Positions 9,256-18,179 of a DNA stretch of 64,000 nucleotides are shown here, piece by piece (position 1 is the stretch's first letter; each line of letters starts with the position of its first letter). This stretch comes from Shewanella algae (lineage in GTDB: Bacteria; Pseudomonadota; Gammaproteobacteria; Enterobacterales; Shewanellaceae). Location: the NCBI RefSeq assembly GCF_009183365.2, contig NZ_CP068230.1:1145001-1209000 (forward strand). Direction: 5' to 3'. The position numbers and the translations under genes were made by a program. A model generated the notes under the pieces. That model did no database searches, was not told where the DNA came from, and worked only from the letters and a program-made list of their open reading frames with translations.

Positions 9256-9710
9256 CAGAGGTTATTGCAATCAGAGCCTTGGAGGCCGATGACCTCGACG
9301 AGATGATGAAAATTGAACAACTGGCCCATGAGTTTCCCTGGAGTGAGGCGACTCTGGGCAGTTGCTTTGGCCGTTTTTACCGGGCTCTGGGGTTATATCT
9401 AGGACCGGAGCTTCAAGGCTTTTGCTTGCTGCAGGTCTTGTTCGAGGAAGCGACCCTGATGAATATCTGTATCGCTCCTGCCGCACAAGGTCAGGGGTTG
9501 GGGCGGCAATTATTACAGGCGGCAATCGAGCTGCTTAAAGAGAGTGGTGTGGAGAGATTATTGCTGGAAGTCAGGGTGGGTAATGCCGCCGCTATCGCCT
9601 TGTATCGGCGCCTGGGCTTTATTGAGACCGGCTCCAGGGCCGATTACTATCAGGCCAAAGAGGGCCGGGAAGATGCTCTGCTGATGGAGTTGTCTCTTCA
9701 CTCCTCTTAG
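9252..9710 (+). CDS. rimI: Ribosomal-protein-S18-alanine N-acetyltransferase
   Basis: A 152-residue GNAT enzyme that acetylates the N-terminal Ala of ribosomal protein S18. The acetyl-CoA loop QGQGLGRQLL lies near residues 82-91, and LEVRVGNAAAIALYRRLGF and YYQAKEGREDALLM match E. coli RimI closely. I use the GTG at 9252, which overlaps the holD stop and has GGAGG just upstream, rather than the ATG at 9219, because it aligns with the family N-terminus. Confidence 0.93.
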   Translation: MTEVIAIRALEADDLDEMMKIEQLAHEFPWSEATLGSCFGRFYRALGLYLGPELQGFCLLQVLFEEATLMNICIAPAAQGQGLGRQLLQAAIELLKESGVERLLLEVRVGNAAAIALYRRLGFIETGSRADYYQAKEGREDALLMELSLHSS

Positions 9711-9813
9711 TCTCTCTTGGCTCTTCTTCGCTCATCCCGGTTAATATGGGCAGAGGCAGCTATGTCAGAGCTTTGCCGCTAACCCTAAAGCTTTTAATTG
9801 TGCCCATAAATAG

Positions 9814-9845
9814 AAAAACAGCGCCTGTGGGCGCTGTTTCTTTAG
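9814..9845. terminator. Bidirectional terminator between rimI and lipA
   Basis: AAACAGCGCC / GGCGCTGTTT with a 4-nt loop; A-rich on the left and T-rich on the right, so it can serve both converging genes. Confidence 0.75.
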
Positions 9846-9860
9846 GTGCTTGGGCTTGGT

Positions 9861-10826
9861 CTATTTGACCTCTTTCCCTTGGGCCTGAAGGTCTGCATGG
9901 TAGCTTGAGCGAACCAGCGGGCCACAGGCGGCGTGGGTAAAGCCAAGTTCGGTTGCCAGGTTGTGGAAGTCGTCAAACTCCTTGGGAGTCACGTAACGCT
10001 CTACCGGCAAGTGGAACTTGGATGGCTGCAGATACTGGCCCAGAGTCAGCATGTTGACATTGTGAGCGCGCAGATCTCTGAGCACCTGTTCAATCTCTTC
10101 ATTGCTTTCACCCAGTCCGAGCATGATCCCCGACTTGGTCGGGATATCCGGATGGCGTTCTTTAAAGCGTTTGAGCAGATCCAATGACCACTGATAGTTG
10201 GCACCGGGACGGGCCTTACGATAGTGAGCCGGAGCCGTTTCCAGGTTGTGGTTGAATACATCCGGTGGCTCGGTCGCCAGAATATCCAGCGCCTGATCGA
10301 TACGGCCGCGGAAGTCAGGCACCAATATCTCTATCTTGATCTCAGGGTTGAGTTTACGGATCTCACGGATACAGTCGGCGAAGTGCTGGGCGCCGCCGTC
10401 ACGCAGATCGTCACGATCCACAGAGGTGATCACCACATACTTGAGCTTCATATCCTTGATGGTCTGTGCCAGCTTGAGTGGCTCCTCGGCGTCAGGCTTG
10501 AGTGGACGGCCATGGGCTACGTCACAGAAGGGACAACGCCGGGTACAGATGGCACCGAGGATCATAAAGGTGGCTGTACCATGGTTGAAGCACTCGGCCA
10601 GGTTCGGGCAAGAGGCTTCTTCACACACTGAGTGCAAACCATTTTTACGCAGTGCCTGTTTGATATCCAGGATCCGCTGATTGGAAGATGGCAGCTTAAC
10701 CCGCAACCAATCGGGCTTGCGCAGCATGGTGTCGCGCTCTGATGGCACAACTTTGACCGGGATTCGGGCGACCTTTTCGGCGTCCCGCAATTTCACACCG
10801 GGCTGTAATCTTTCTGGCCTATTCAT
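9861..10826 (-). CDS. lipA: Lipoyl synthase
   Basis: A 321-residue radical-SAM enzyme that inserts two sulfurs into protein-bound octanoyl groups to make lipoate. The auxiliary cluster cysteines C68, C73 and C79 and the radical-SAM cluster cysteines C94, C98 and C101 have the same numbering as E. coli LipA, and the C-terminal RSSYHAD motif is present. Its start overlaps the lipB stop by 8 bp. The order ybeD-lipB-lipA is the usual one in gammaproteobacteria. Confidence 0.98.
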   Translation of the reverse strand: MNRPERLQPGVKLRDAEKVARIPVKVVPSERDTMLRKPDWLRVKLPSSNQRILDIKQALRKNGLHSVCEEASCPNLAECFNHGTATFMILGAICTRRCPFCDVAHGRPLKPDAEEPLKLAQTIKDMKLKYVVITSVDRDDLRDGGAQHFADCIREIRKLNPEIKIEILVPDFRGRIDQALDILATEPPDVFNHNLETAPAHYRKARPGANYQWSLDLLKRFKERHPDIPTKSGIMLGLGESNEEIEQVLRDLRAHNVNMLTLGQYLQPSKFHLPVERYVTPKEFDDFHNLATELGFTHAACGPLVRSSYHADLQAQGKEVK

Positions 10827-11478
10827 ATGACTCTGCTAATCCTTGGTGATGCACTGTTTGCTCATAGCCCAAACGTTGGCTAAAAGTTTCAATCAGGTGT
10901 TGGCCTGCCTCCTCGACACTCTGGGGGCCACCGAGTGCTTTGCACTGGGCCATTTCGAGTCCGGCATAACCACAGGGGTTGATACGACGAAAAGGGGCGA
11001 GATCCATGTCGACATTCAGCGCCAAGCCGTGGAATGAGCATCCCTTACGGATCCTCAGCCCCAAAGAGGCGATTTTACGCTCCTCGACATAGACACCCGG
11101 CGCATCGGCCTTGGCGTAGGCTGGAATATCGAAGCGCTTGAGCAGCTCCACCAGGCTTTGTTCTATGTCGGTAACCAGCTGTCTTACCCCAAGCTTGCGC
11201 CGTTTGATGTTGATAAGAGGGTAGGCGACCAACTGCCCCGGGCCATGGTAAGTTACCTGGCCACCGCGATCCACCTGGATCACCGGGATATCGCCGGTGT
11301 TGAGCAGATGCTCACTCTTACCGGCCTGGCCTTGGGTGAAAACCGGTGGATGCTCCACCAGCCAGAGTTCATCTGGGCTGTGTTCGTCACGGGTGTCGGT
11401 ATAGTGCTGCATGGCATGCCATACAGTCTCATAATCCATGTTACCCAAGTGGCGGATATGCAATGTATTGTCTGGCAA
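10819..11478 (-). CDS. lipB: Octanoyl-[acyl carrier protein]:protein octanoyltransferase
   Basis: LipB moves octanoate from acyl carrier protein onto lipoyl domains, the step before LipA. Visible motifs are RGGQVTYHGPGQ, the KADAPGVYV segment and the catalytic Cys in RINPCGYAG, with the acyl-thioester Lys nearby (SLGLRIRKGCSFHG). No ATG fits the family start. I chose TTG at 11478 because GGGGGAG lies nine bases before it and the protein (219 residues) then begins level with E. coli LipB; a TTG at 11514 would add 12 residues without a ribosome site. Confidence 0.93.
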   Translation of the reverse strand: MPDNTLHIRHLGNMDYETVWHAMQHYTDTRDEHSPDELWLVEHPPVFTQGQAGKSEHLLNTGDIPVIQVDRGGQVTYHGPGQLVAYPLINIKRRKLGVRQLVTDIEQSLVELLKRFDIPAYAKADAPGVYVEERKIASLGLRIRKGCSFHGLALNVDMDLAPFRRINPCGYAGLEMAQCKALGGPQSVEEAGQHLIETFSQRLGYEQTVHHQGLAESYE

Positions 11479-11615
11479 GGGCAACGTCTCCCCCTCTGTT
11501 TGAGATGATACCAATCAGTATCAAGCTGTGCTCACTTTCTGATACCGGCAGGTATTATACGCTTCGGCAGGAAAAATGTAATCCAGATCACACTTTCTCT
11601 GCCGAGTGCCAGGTA

Positions 11616-11882
11616 TCAGAGTACCCGGCGAACGCCTTCAATAGCGGCAAGTTCAGTGTACAAGGTTTCGATATGTTCCTTGCTGGTCACTCTCACATTT
11701 ATGGTCACCGAGATATAGGTGCCTTTGCTGGAGGCCTTGGTGGTAGGGCTGTAATCGCCGGGGGCGTGCTTCTGGACGACTTCGACTACGCGGTCGGCCA
11801 GGGTATCGCTGGCATCGCCAACCACTTTAAATGGGAAGGAGGTTGGAAACTCCAGATACTGATCAAAGGTGGTACTTATCAT
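11616..11882 (-). CDS. ybeD: YbeD/DUF493 family protein
   Basis: An 88-residue small ACT-like protein (FDQYLEFPTSFPFKVVGDA; SSKGTYISVTINVRV) commonly found beside lipB-lipA and sometimes called a lipoate regulatory protein, though its action is not established. The 137-bp gap to lipB contains an inverted repeat (TGATAC, six bases, GTATCA), so lipB may have its own promoter. Confidence 0.92.
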   Translation of the reverse strand: MISTTFDQYLEFPTSFPFKVVGDASDTLADRVVEVVQKHAPGDYSPTTKASSKGTYISVTINVRVTSKEHIETLYTELAAIEGVRRVL

Positions 11883-11983
11883 GGGATTGAGATTCTCATG
11901 GCAAAATAATAACGGCTATATGGCGGCTATTATATCCCAATTCAAGGGGCGGATCTTCTCGCGAATAGCACAGAGAGTTTGAC

Positions 11984-12013
11984 AAAGGGCGCCGGCCATT
12001 GACGGCGCCCTTG
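11984..12013 (-). terminator. Terminator of the M24 aminopeptidase gene
   Basis: Nine-base perfect stem AAGGGCGCC / GGCGCCCTT just beyond the stop codon of the minus-strand peptidase; in that direction it runs into TTTGTC. The T-run is short. Confidence 0.6.
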
Positions 12014-12017
12014 GGTG

Positions 12018-13826
12018 TTACAGCGGCGAGGTGGCCTGTTCGAGCCAGGCCTGTGATTCGCCACTCATCAGCGGTGACAGAGTCTGATAAACGCGGCTGT
12101 GATAGTCATTGAACCAATTGAGCTCAGCTTCAGTAAGCAGACTCTTGTCTATCAAGCGTTTATCCATGGGGATCAGAGTCAGAGCGTCGAACTCGAATAT
12201 CTCCCGCTCTGCCCCTTTGAGCGCTTCACAGGGGCGTACTTCCACCAGGTTTTCCAGACGGATACCGAAGGCATCTGTACGGTAATAGCCGGGCTCGTTA
12301 GAAAGCACCATTCCGGGCAGCAAGGGGATGGCATTGAGGTTCTTGCCTATTCTTTGTGGGCCTTCATGAACGCTGAGGAAGTGGCCAACACCATGGCCCG
12401 TGCCGTGGTCGTAGTCAAAACCGTGTTGCCACAAGTATTGACGGGCAAAGGCATCCAGTTGTTGTCCCGTAGTGCCCCGTGGGAAGCGGGCCTGATCCAG
12501 GGCGATATGCCCCTTTAGAACCAAGGTCACCATCTTTTTCTGCTCGGCGCTGACTTCACCTATGGCTATGGTGCGGGTAACGTCCGTGGTGCCGTCCAAA
12601 TACTGGGCGCCAGAGTCCACCAGATAGATGCTGTTCATCTCCATCATGGCCGGAGTGCCGTTGAGATGGTTATAGTGGCACATGGCCGCATTGCCGCCGG
12701 TGGCGGAAATAGTGTCAAAGCTTGGCTCGCGGTAGAGAGGATCCTCAAGGCGATAGCTCTCGAGCTTATCAGCCAGAGTGCCCTCATCGTAGAGGCGGCC
12801 TGCGGCCACTTCGGCATCCAACCAAGCCAGGAAACGGCTCACGGCAACGCCGTCACGGATATGGCTGGCGCGCATTCCCTGCAGTTCGGCACTGTTTTTA
12901 CAGGCCTTGGGTAGTGCCACAGGATCGAGTCCGGCGATCAGTTTGGCGCCGGCGGCTTTGGCCTGTAATTGGCTGAAGGCGTTGGCATTATTGGGATCGG
13001 CTAAAAGCTTTCTGCCTTCAAGCGCTTGCAACGCTTCGGCGAGCTCCGACTCGGCGCGGAAGCTGACACCGGCCCCTACGTGGGCTTCAATCCCCTGGGG
13101 TAATTTGGCAAGCTCGGTAAACAGTGTCACCTCACCATTGGCTTCCAGCAGGGCACAGCCCAGTACCACGGGCAACCTGGGCACGTCCTGACCGCGGATA
13201 TTGAGTAACCAGCAGAAGGAGTCCAGCGCCGCTATCAGCGCTACATCGGCCCCGGCCTTTTTCACCAGGGCGCCGATTTCACTGCGCTTCTGTTCGCTGC
13301 TCTTGCCGGCAGACTCGGCATTGAAGAGGATAATGGGCTTGTTTTCCGGCACGGGTCTGCCTTGCCAGTGCAAATCCACCGGGTTGTCGTCAAGCGCCAC
13401 CAGTGTCATACCCGCCTTGCTCAGTGTGGCTTCGGCATCTTGCTGCCAGGCCAGGGTATGCAACCTGGGATCGTAGCCAATGCGGCAACCGGCCGGCAGC
13501 TTTTCCGCCAACCATTGTGCCTGGGGCATATCTGTCAGGCTCTCATAACTGAACAGGGTCGAGTCCACCTGTTGCCTCACCTGCACTGTGTAGCGACCAT
13601 CAGTAAAAATGGCGGCGCTGTCCTTCATCACAATCGCCATCCCCGCCGAGCCGGTAAAGTCGGTCAGCCAATGCAAACGCTCGTTGTGCGCCGGCACATA
13701 CTCGCCGAGATACTCGTCGGCACGGGGCTGGATAAAGGCATCGAGTTGGTGTTTGGCCATTTCGCTGCGCACGGCATTAAGCCGTGATGCGATATGGGGG
13801 CTCTTGGGCGATTGTGATTGCAACAT
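12018..13826 (-). CDS. Xaa-Pro aminopeptidase (M24B, long form)
   Basis: A 602-residue cytosolic metallopeptidase that removes the N-terminal residue before proline. Two creatinase-like N-terminal domains precede a pita-bread catalytic domain (about 320-540). All five metal ligands are present: D404, D415, H478, E511 and E525, in the contexts YLVDSGAQYLDGTTDVTRT, HGTGHGVGHF, LSNEPGYY and IRLENLVEV. A C-terminal extension of about 60 residues is typical of the eukaryote-like XPNPEP1/AmpP2 subgroup rather than E. coli PepP. Start: ATG with GGAG. A second M24 enzyme lies at 16907-18124. Confidence 0.92.
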   Translation of the reverse strand: MLQSQSPKSPHIASRLNAVRSEMAKHQLDAFIQPRADEYLGEYVPAHNERLHWLTDFTGSAGMAIVMKDSAAIFTDGRYTVQVRQQVDSTLFSYESLTDMPQAQWLAEKLPAGCRIGYDPRLHTLAWQQDAEATLSKAGMTLVALDDNPVDLHWQGRPVPENKPIILFNAESAGKSSEQKRSEIGALVKKAGADVALIAALDSFCWLLNIRGQDVPRLPVVLGCALLEANGEVTLFTELAKLPQGIEAHVGAGVSFRAESELAEALQALEGRKLLADPNNANAFSQLQAKAAGAKLIAGLDPVALPKACKNSAELQGMRASHIRDGVAVSRFLAWLDAEVAAGRLYDEGTLADKLESYRLEDPLYREPSFDTISATGGNAAMCHYNHLNGTPAMMEMNSIYLVDSGAQYLDGTTDVTRTIAIGEVSAEQKKMVTLVLKGHIALDQARFPRGTTGQQLDAFARQYLWQHGFDYDHGTGHGVGHFLSVHEGPQRIGKNLNAIPLLPGMVLSNEPGYYRTDAFGIRLENLVEVRPCEALKGAEREIFEFDALTLIPMDKRLIDKSLLTEAELNWFNDYHSRVYQTLSPLMSGESQAWLEQATSPL

Positions 13827-13966
13827 AGGGGCTCCGCTGATGGTCGGCTTGGGTACCCTTGGCCGACCTTGTCTTTATGAGTGATAGCGGATTATGGCAA
13901 GCCCTGAAGTCGCTTCGCAAGGGTGGGCATGTTGAAAAAACTTTAACTGCTGTAAAGGGGGCCAAG

Positions 13967-14230
13967 TTAATTGCTGCCAAACAGAGTCGCTATGCCGACC
14001 AAAAAGGAGCTAACCAGAGTAGCCATCACTCCCTTGCTGACATCTTCACTGCGTACTCTGTCATCGCTTGGTTGTTGATCCCGCGCCAGCTTTTCATTGC
14101 GCTGCTCGACATTGTCGGCCACGTTGTCATAGAGATCCTGAGAAGGAGAGTATGGCTGGTTGCTGCAGCCTGCTCCGATGCCCAGAAGCAAGGTCAACAG
14201 TAGCACTCTGATACAGTTTCGCTTTCCCAC
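13967..14230 (-). CDS. Small lipoprotein, unknown function
   Basis: 87 residues beginning with GTG (GGAAG site six bases upstream). A signal peptide of about 20 residues ends in the lipobox GIGAGC, so the mature protein starts at Cys22 and would be lipid-anchored. The C-terminus is hydrophobic and glycine-containing (VMATLVSSFLVGIATLFG), possibly a second membrane contact. No family recognised. Confidence 0.65.
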   Translation of the reverse strand: MGKRNCIRVLLLTLLLGIGAGCSNQPYSPSQDLYDNVADNVEQRNEKLARDQQPSDDRVRSEDVSKGVMATLVSSFLVGIATLFGSN

Positions 14231-14345
14231 AGTGTTCTTCCTTGAATGAAAATGTTAAAACTGATTGGCTTAGGTTAACTCTATGTATGTTTATTGACCT
14301 GTTCAAGGTTTTTATCTGTCTCGACTTTTATTCAAGGATGCCTTT

Positions 14346-15536
14346 ATGCCGCTAAATGTTTGGGTGTTGATGTTGGCGCAGGCCTTTGCCATGAGTGCCA
14401 CACCTATCATGGTATTGCTCGGAGGCATCATAGGGGCAGAGCTGAGCCCGGTTCCCTCGCTGTCGACACTGCCTATCGCCATGATGGTAGTCGGAGTCGC
14501 TGTAGCGATTGTGCCCATCAATATCTTGATGCAGCGTTTGGGTCGGCGACGGGTATTTATCGGTGGCGCCCTGCTGACCAGTGTGGCCGGCGCTATGGCG
14601 GCGCTTAGTGTTTGGTATGCCCAGTTCTGGGGATTTTGTGGCAGTGGTCTGCTGCTCGGATGCGGCGGCGCCATTATTCAGCAATACCGTTTTGCCGCCA
14701 TGGAGTCAGTGGCGCCGACTCTGTCTGCCAAGGCAGCCAGCCGGGTGTTGCTTGGTGGTTTACTCGCCGCCTTCCTCGGGCCAGAACTGGCCTTGCTGGC
14801 CAAGGATATTTTGCCGGTAACCTACACAGGTGCATTTTTGATGGTGACTCTGGTCGGTGTGCTGGCGCTGGCCTGCCTGCTGTTTTATCAAGATGAAGGC
14901 CCAGTGCTCAAAGCCTCCAAGGTTGAGAGTATGGATATTCGGCCATTGCCAATTATTTTGCGTCAAAGCCGACTCTGGGTTGCCTGCGGCGCCGCAGTTA
15001 TAGGCTACGCCTTGATGAGTTTTATCATGACGGCGACCCCGGTACATATGCATCACATAGAGCATCACAGCCTGGAGGATACCAAGTGGGTGATCCAGAG
15101 TCATGTGATTGCCATGTATCTGCCCTCGCTGATAAGTGGCTACCTGATAGCCCGCTTGGGTCACACCCGCATCATGTTGGCCGGGCTGGCGCTTTACTGC
15201 CTGACCTTGGCTCTGGCGCTGGCGGGGCGTGACCTGCTCAACTATTGGAGTGCGCTGGTGATGTTGGGTGTGGGTTGGAACTTCCTGTTTGTTGCCGGCA
15301 CTTCGCTGCTGCCTGGCTGTTATCGCCCCGAAGAGAGATTCACTGTGCAGTCTTTCAACGATTCTCTGGTATTTGGCTCTCAGGCGTTGGCCTCTCTGGG
15401 GGCCGGCTGGGTCATTTATCAGCTCGGCTGGCAACTGCTGCTGGTGATCTGTATTCCCGCCATTGCGACCCAACTTATCCTGATAGCATGGTGGAAGTTA
15501 AGTAAAAGCAAAGCGTTACAAATAACAGAACCTTGA
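14346..15536 (+). CDS. MFS family transporter
   Basis: A 396-residue inner-membrane protein with about 12 hydrophobic segments in two halves. The loop 2-3 motif appears in degenerate form as LMQRLGRRRVFIGG, and a central cytoplasmic loop occurs near 195-210. It resembles the YfcJ/drug-efflux side of the superfamily, but the substrate cannot be predicted. Start: ATG with AAGGA. It stands alone, followed after 84 bp by the ROK-like gene. Confidence 0.85.
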   Translation: MPLNVWVLMLAQAFAMSATPIMVLLGGIIGAELSPVPSLSTLPIAMMVVGVAVAIVPINILMQRLGRRRVFIGGALLTSVAGAMAALSVWYAQFWGFCGSGLLLGCGGAIIQQYRFAAMESVAPTLSAKAASRVLLGGLLAAFLGPELALLAKDILPVTYTGAFLMVTLVGVLALACLLFYQDEGPVLKASKVESMDIRPLPIILRQSRLWVACGAAVIGYALMSFIMTATPVHMHHIEHHSLEDTKWVIQSHVIAMYLPSLISGYLIARLGHTRIMLAGLALYCLTLALALAGRDLLNYWSALVMLGVGWNFLFVAGTSLLPGCYRPEERFTVQSFNDSLVFGSQALASLGAGWVIYQLGWQLLLVICIPAIATQLILIAWWKLSKSKALQITEP

Positions 15537-15620
15537 TGATTAGGTGCGGTGCCGGCAGCACTGTGCTAACATCTTAGGCCGTCTACCGCCTCTGGCGGTA
15601 CGGTAAAAAGGGGTTTATTA

Positions 15621-16397
15621 ATGTCGACATTAACGATCGAAGTGGGGACTGAAACCGCGCTGTTTCAGCTGCGGCAAGGGGAAACAACAGAACAATATAA
15701 AATCCCCACCGGAGAGAGTTTCACCATAGCAGATCTCAATCGGCAATTGGCTGAACTTGAATCTGATTATGGGCTTGCAAACTACCGTCTGGCTCTGGCC
15801 TTCCCCGGCATGGTGCGAGACAACCAACTAATATCCTGTCGTGCCTTGCCGGCGCTGGTGGGGCTCAACCCGGAAAAACTCAGCAGCCGTGGTGAACTGG
15901 TGGCTATCAGCAATGATATCCACGCCGGTCTGCACGCCATTGCCAGCGTAAAACACCAGTGCGAACTCTTGGTGATGTGTGGCACAGGGATCGGCATGTC
16001 ACTGGCGCTCAACGGCCGGGTGTTCAGCGGTGCCAATGGTCTGGCCGGTGAGCTTGGGGCTTGCCGGGTGATGACGGAGTCGGGGGAATTCAGCCTCGAA
16101 CAGTTGGCCAGCGGCGAGTCGGTGCGGCGTCGACGCTTGCGCAACCCGGTAGAACTCTACCGCGCCGGGGCCTATCTGGGGATGGGCATTGCCTGGGCGG
16201 TTAACCTGCTCAATCCGCAAAAACTCTGGCTCGCCGGTAACATGTTGGCCAATGCTGACTACTACAAGGGCTGTGTCAGCGGTGTTAAAGACTTGGCGGT
16301 TCCTGCCACTGTCAGTCAGTGTCAGATAAGTCGGGTCGACGATATGGAGACCTTGGTCTGCCGCGGCCTGCAAGTAATGCTGATGCAACAGGCCTGA
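15621..16397 (+). CDS. ROK-like protein, probable sugar kinase fold without the zinc motif
   Basis: 258 residues. ROK features remain: the catalytic Asp context ISNDIHAGLHA and the signature LVMCGTGIGMSLALNGRVF followed by GANGLAGELG. Two ROK hallmarks are altered: the N-terminal phosphate-binding DxGGT is EVGTET, and the zinc site (GH plus CxCGxxGC) is replaced by GACRVMTESGEFSLEQLASG. With the general base kept but ATP and zinc sites changed, it may be a divergent kinase or a non-catalytic sugar sensor. No DNA-binding domain is attached. RBS AAGGGG. Confidence 0.65.
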   Translation: MSTLTIEVGTETALFQLRQGETTEQYKIPTGESFTIADLNRQLAELESDYGLANYRLALAFPGMVRDNQLISCRALPALVGLNPEKLSSRGELVAISNDIHAGLHAIASVKHQCELLVMCGTGIGMSLALNGRVFSGANGLAGELGACRVMTESGEFSLEQLASGESVRRRRLRNPVELYRAGAYLGMGIAWAVNLLNPQKLWLAGNMLANADYYKGCVSGVKDLAVPATVSQCQISRVDDMETLVCRGLQVMLMQQA

Positions 16398-16408
16398 TAC
16401 TCTGGTTC

Positions 16409-16428
16409 AAGGGGGAGACATCCCCCTT
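16409..16428. terminator. Hairpin between convergent genes
   Basis: AAGGGGGA / TCCCCCTT with a GACA tetraloop. It lies between the ROK-like stop and the stop codon of the next minus-strand gene, and a T-run is almost absent. Confidence 0.5.
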
Positions 16429-16748
16429 CAAGCCGGTTCCTGGCAGGCCTGACGCATCTTCAACCAGAAGGCCCGTTGGCACAGGTTGCTGAAAGCTTTT
16501 TGCTTTGGGCTGATATCGTTTCCTTTCAGCACCCGATAACGGGTCCAGTTATCTTCACAAAGCTCGCCGATATTAGGCTGGCTTGGCTCCTGTTCCAGCT
16601 CCTGCTGTTTTTCGATAATGGCGCCATCGGCAAAGTGATATTGCCATAAACCTTCATCGTCCGTGGTGTGAATTTGCACCGATTCCAACAGTTCAGCGCT
16701 GCTTGTCCGTCCTTCTATGGCCAGAATATAGTTGGCAAGATCCTGCAT
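16428..16748 (-). CDS. Hypothetical protein
   Basis: 106 residues, charged and soluble, with no signal peptide or helix long enough to span a membrane. I start at the ATG at 16748 because GGGAG lies six bases upstream; the 40 extra residues of the longer frame look like non-coding DNA. I do not recognise the family. It diverges from the M24 peptidase gene. Confidence 0.65.
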   Translation of the reverse strand: MQDLANYILAIEGRTSSAELLESVQIHTTDDEGLWQYHFADGAIIEKQQELEQEPSQPNIGELCEDNWTRYRVLKGNDISPKQKAFSNLCQRAFWLKMRQACQEPA

Positions 16749-16906
16749 ATTGTACTCCCGCGTTTGGCGCAAGCAGCATACCAGCGGTCGCCGGAAATTG
16801 GCAATTTCGTTTGCTGCTTTAAAATTTGCATACAATATGCTAAAACTCTCGAGCACATTAATACCCAAGCAAATAACGACTAAAAGTAATCAAGCAGGAG
16901 AATTCT

Positions 16907-18124
16907 ATGAGCACAGGCGTTGGTGGCTCAACCCCGGAGCAGGAGTTGGCAAAGCTGGTGGATATGACCCGGGATGTCACAGCGGTGGAAGCCGCCGACT
17001 TCAAAACCAGGCAACAAAATGCCCAGACGCTGATGCAAGAGTTGGGGATAGATGCCCTCTATCTCAATGCCGGCACCAATCTCTACTATTTCTCCGGCCT
17101 GCGTTGGTATGCCAGTGAGCGTATGGTAGGAGCGATTTTGCCCTGTCGTGGTGAGCTGGAATACCTGGCGCCGGCATTTGAACTCGACACCCTCAAGGGC
17201 TTTATGTTGCAGCCTGGAGCGGTTAACACCTGGCATGAGCACCAGAGTCCCTATGAGCTGTGCCGCAATGTGCTTGAGCGCATGGGCTGTCTGCGCCCGG
17301 GCGCCGTTCTGGCTATAGATGAATCTGCCCCTTTCTTTTTGTTTGATGGCCTGCGTGAGGCTTGCCCCGAGCTTGCCTTTGTCAACGGCGCCAAGGTTAG
17401 TGCCCAACTGCGAATGCATAAATCGGCCGCCGAGCTGAGGCTGATTCAGCGGGCGATGGATATGACGCTCGAAGTGCACAAGGCCGCCGCCAGAATATTA
17501 CGCCCGGGGATCAGTACCGCCGAGGTGGAAGATTTTATCGACAAGGCCCATAGAGCCGTGGGGGCCAGTGGCTCCTATTTCTGCATAGTGCTCTTTGGTG
17601 AGGACAGTGCCTATCCCCATGGGGTCAAGTCGCCCAAGACGCTGGAGCCGGGTGACACTGTGTTGATAGACACTGGCTGTCAGCTGCATGGTTACAACTC
17701 GGATATTACCCGCACTTATGTATTTGGTACGCCAAGCGAGCGGCAGCGGCAATTGTGGGCGCTGGAACAGGCAGCGCAGAGGGCCGGTTTTGAAGCGGCG
17801 GCTTTAGGTGCGCCCTGCAGTGGTGTCGACAAGGCGGCCAGAGCCGTGTTGGAAGGGGCCGGTTTCGGGCCCGGATATCAACTGCCGGGACTGCCCCATA
17901 GAACTGGCCACGGCATAGGCTTGGATATTCATGAGTGGCCCTACCTGGTTGATGGCGACAATACCCCACTGGCCGTTGGTATGTGTTTTTCCAATGAGCC
18001 CATGCTTTGTGTGCCCGGCGAGTTCGGCGTTCGCCATGAAGATCACTTCTATATGACGGCAGAGGGGCCACGCTGGTTTACCCAGCCGGCCAAGTCGATT
18101 GACGATCCCTTCGCGCAGGGTTAA
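16907..18124 (+). CDS. M24 family Xaa-Pro peptidase (short form)
   Basis: A 405-residue metallopeptidase of the prolidase/Xaa-Pro aminopeptidase type. Metal ligands are D255 and D266 (IDTGCQLHGYNSDITRTY), H335 (HRTGHGIGLDIHE), E364 (SNEPM) and E378 (RHEDHF). It lacks the extra N-terminal domain and the C-terminal tail of the enzyme at 12018-13826. Start: ATG with an AGGAG site. A terminator follows within 20 bp, so it is probably a single-gene unit. Confidence 0.9.
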   Translation: MSTGVGGSTPEQELAKLVDMTRDVTAVEAADFKTRQQNAQTLMQELGIDALYLNAGTNLYYFSGLRWYASERMVGAILPCRGELEYLAPAFELDTLKGFMLQPGAVNTWHEHQSPYELCRNVLERMGCLRPGAVLAIDESAPFFLFDGLREACPELAFVNGAKVSAQLRMHKSAAELRLIQRAMDMTLEVHKAAARILRPGISTAEVEDFIDKAHRAVGASGSYFCIVLFGEDSAYPHGVKSPKTLEPGDTVLIDTGCQLHGYNSDITRTYVFGTPSERQRQLWALEQAAQRAGFEAAALGAPCSGVDKAARAVLEGAGFGPGYQLPGLPHRTGHGIGLDIHEWPYLVDGDNTPLAVGMCFSNEPMLCVPGEFGVRHEDHFYMTAEGPRWFTQPAKSIDDPFAQG

Positions 18125-18143
18125 CAGCTGTTACTGAAACAAC

Positions 18144-18170
18144 AAACCCGGCTTTGGCCGGGTTTATTGT
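18144..18170. terminator. Terminator between M24 peptidase and FKBP genes
   Basis: AAACCCGGC / GCCGGGTTT with a 4-nt loop followed by ATTGTTG; A-rich on the other side, so it may also serve the converging FKBP gene. Confidence 0.65.
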
Positions 18171-18179
18171 TGGGGATTG

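Noticed and set aside
13859..14203. Plus-strand frame opposite the small lipoprotein gene
   Set aside because: The minus-strand gene has a signal peptide, lipobox and ribosome site; the plus frame has none of these.
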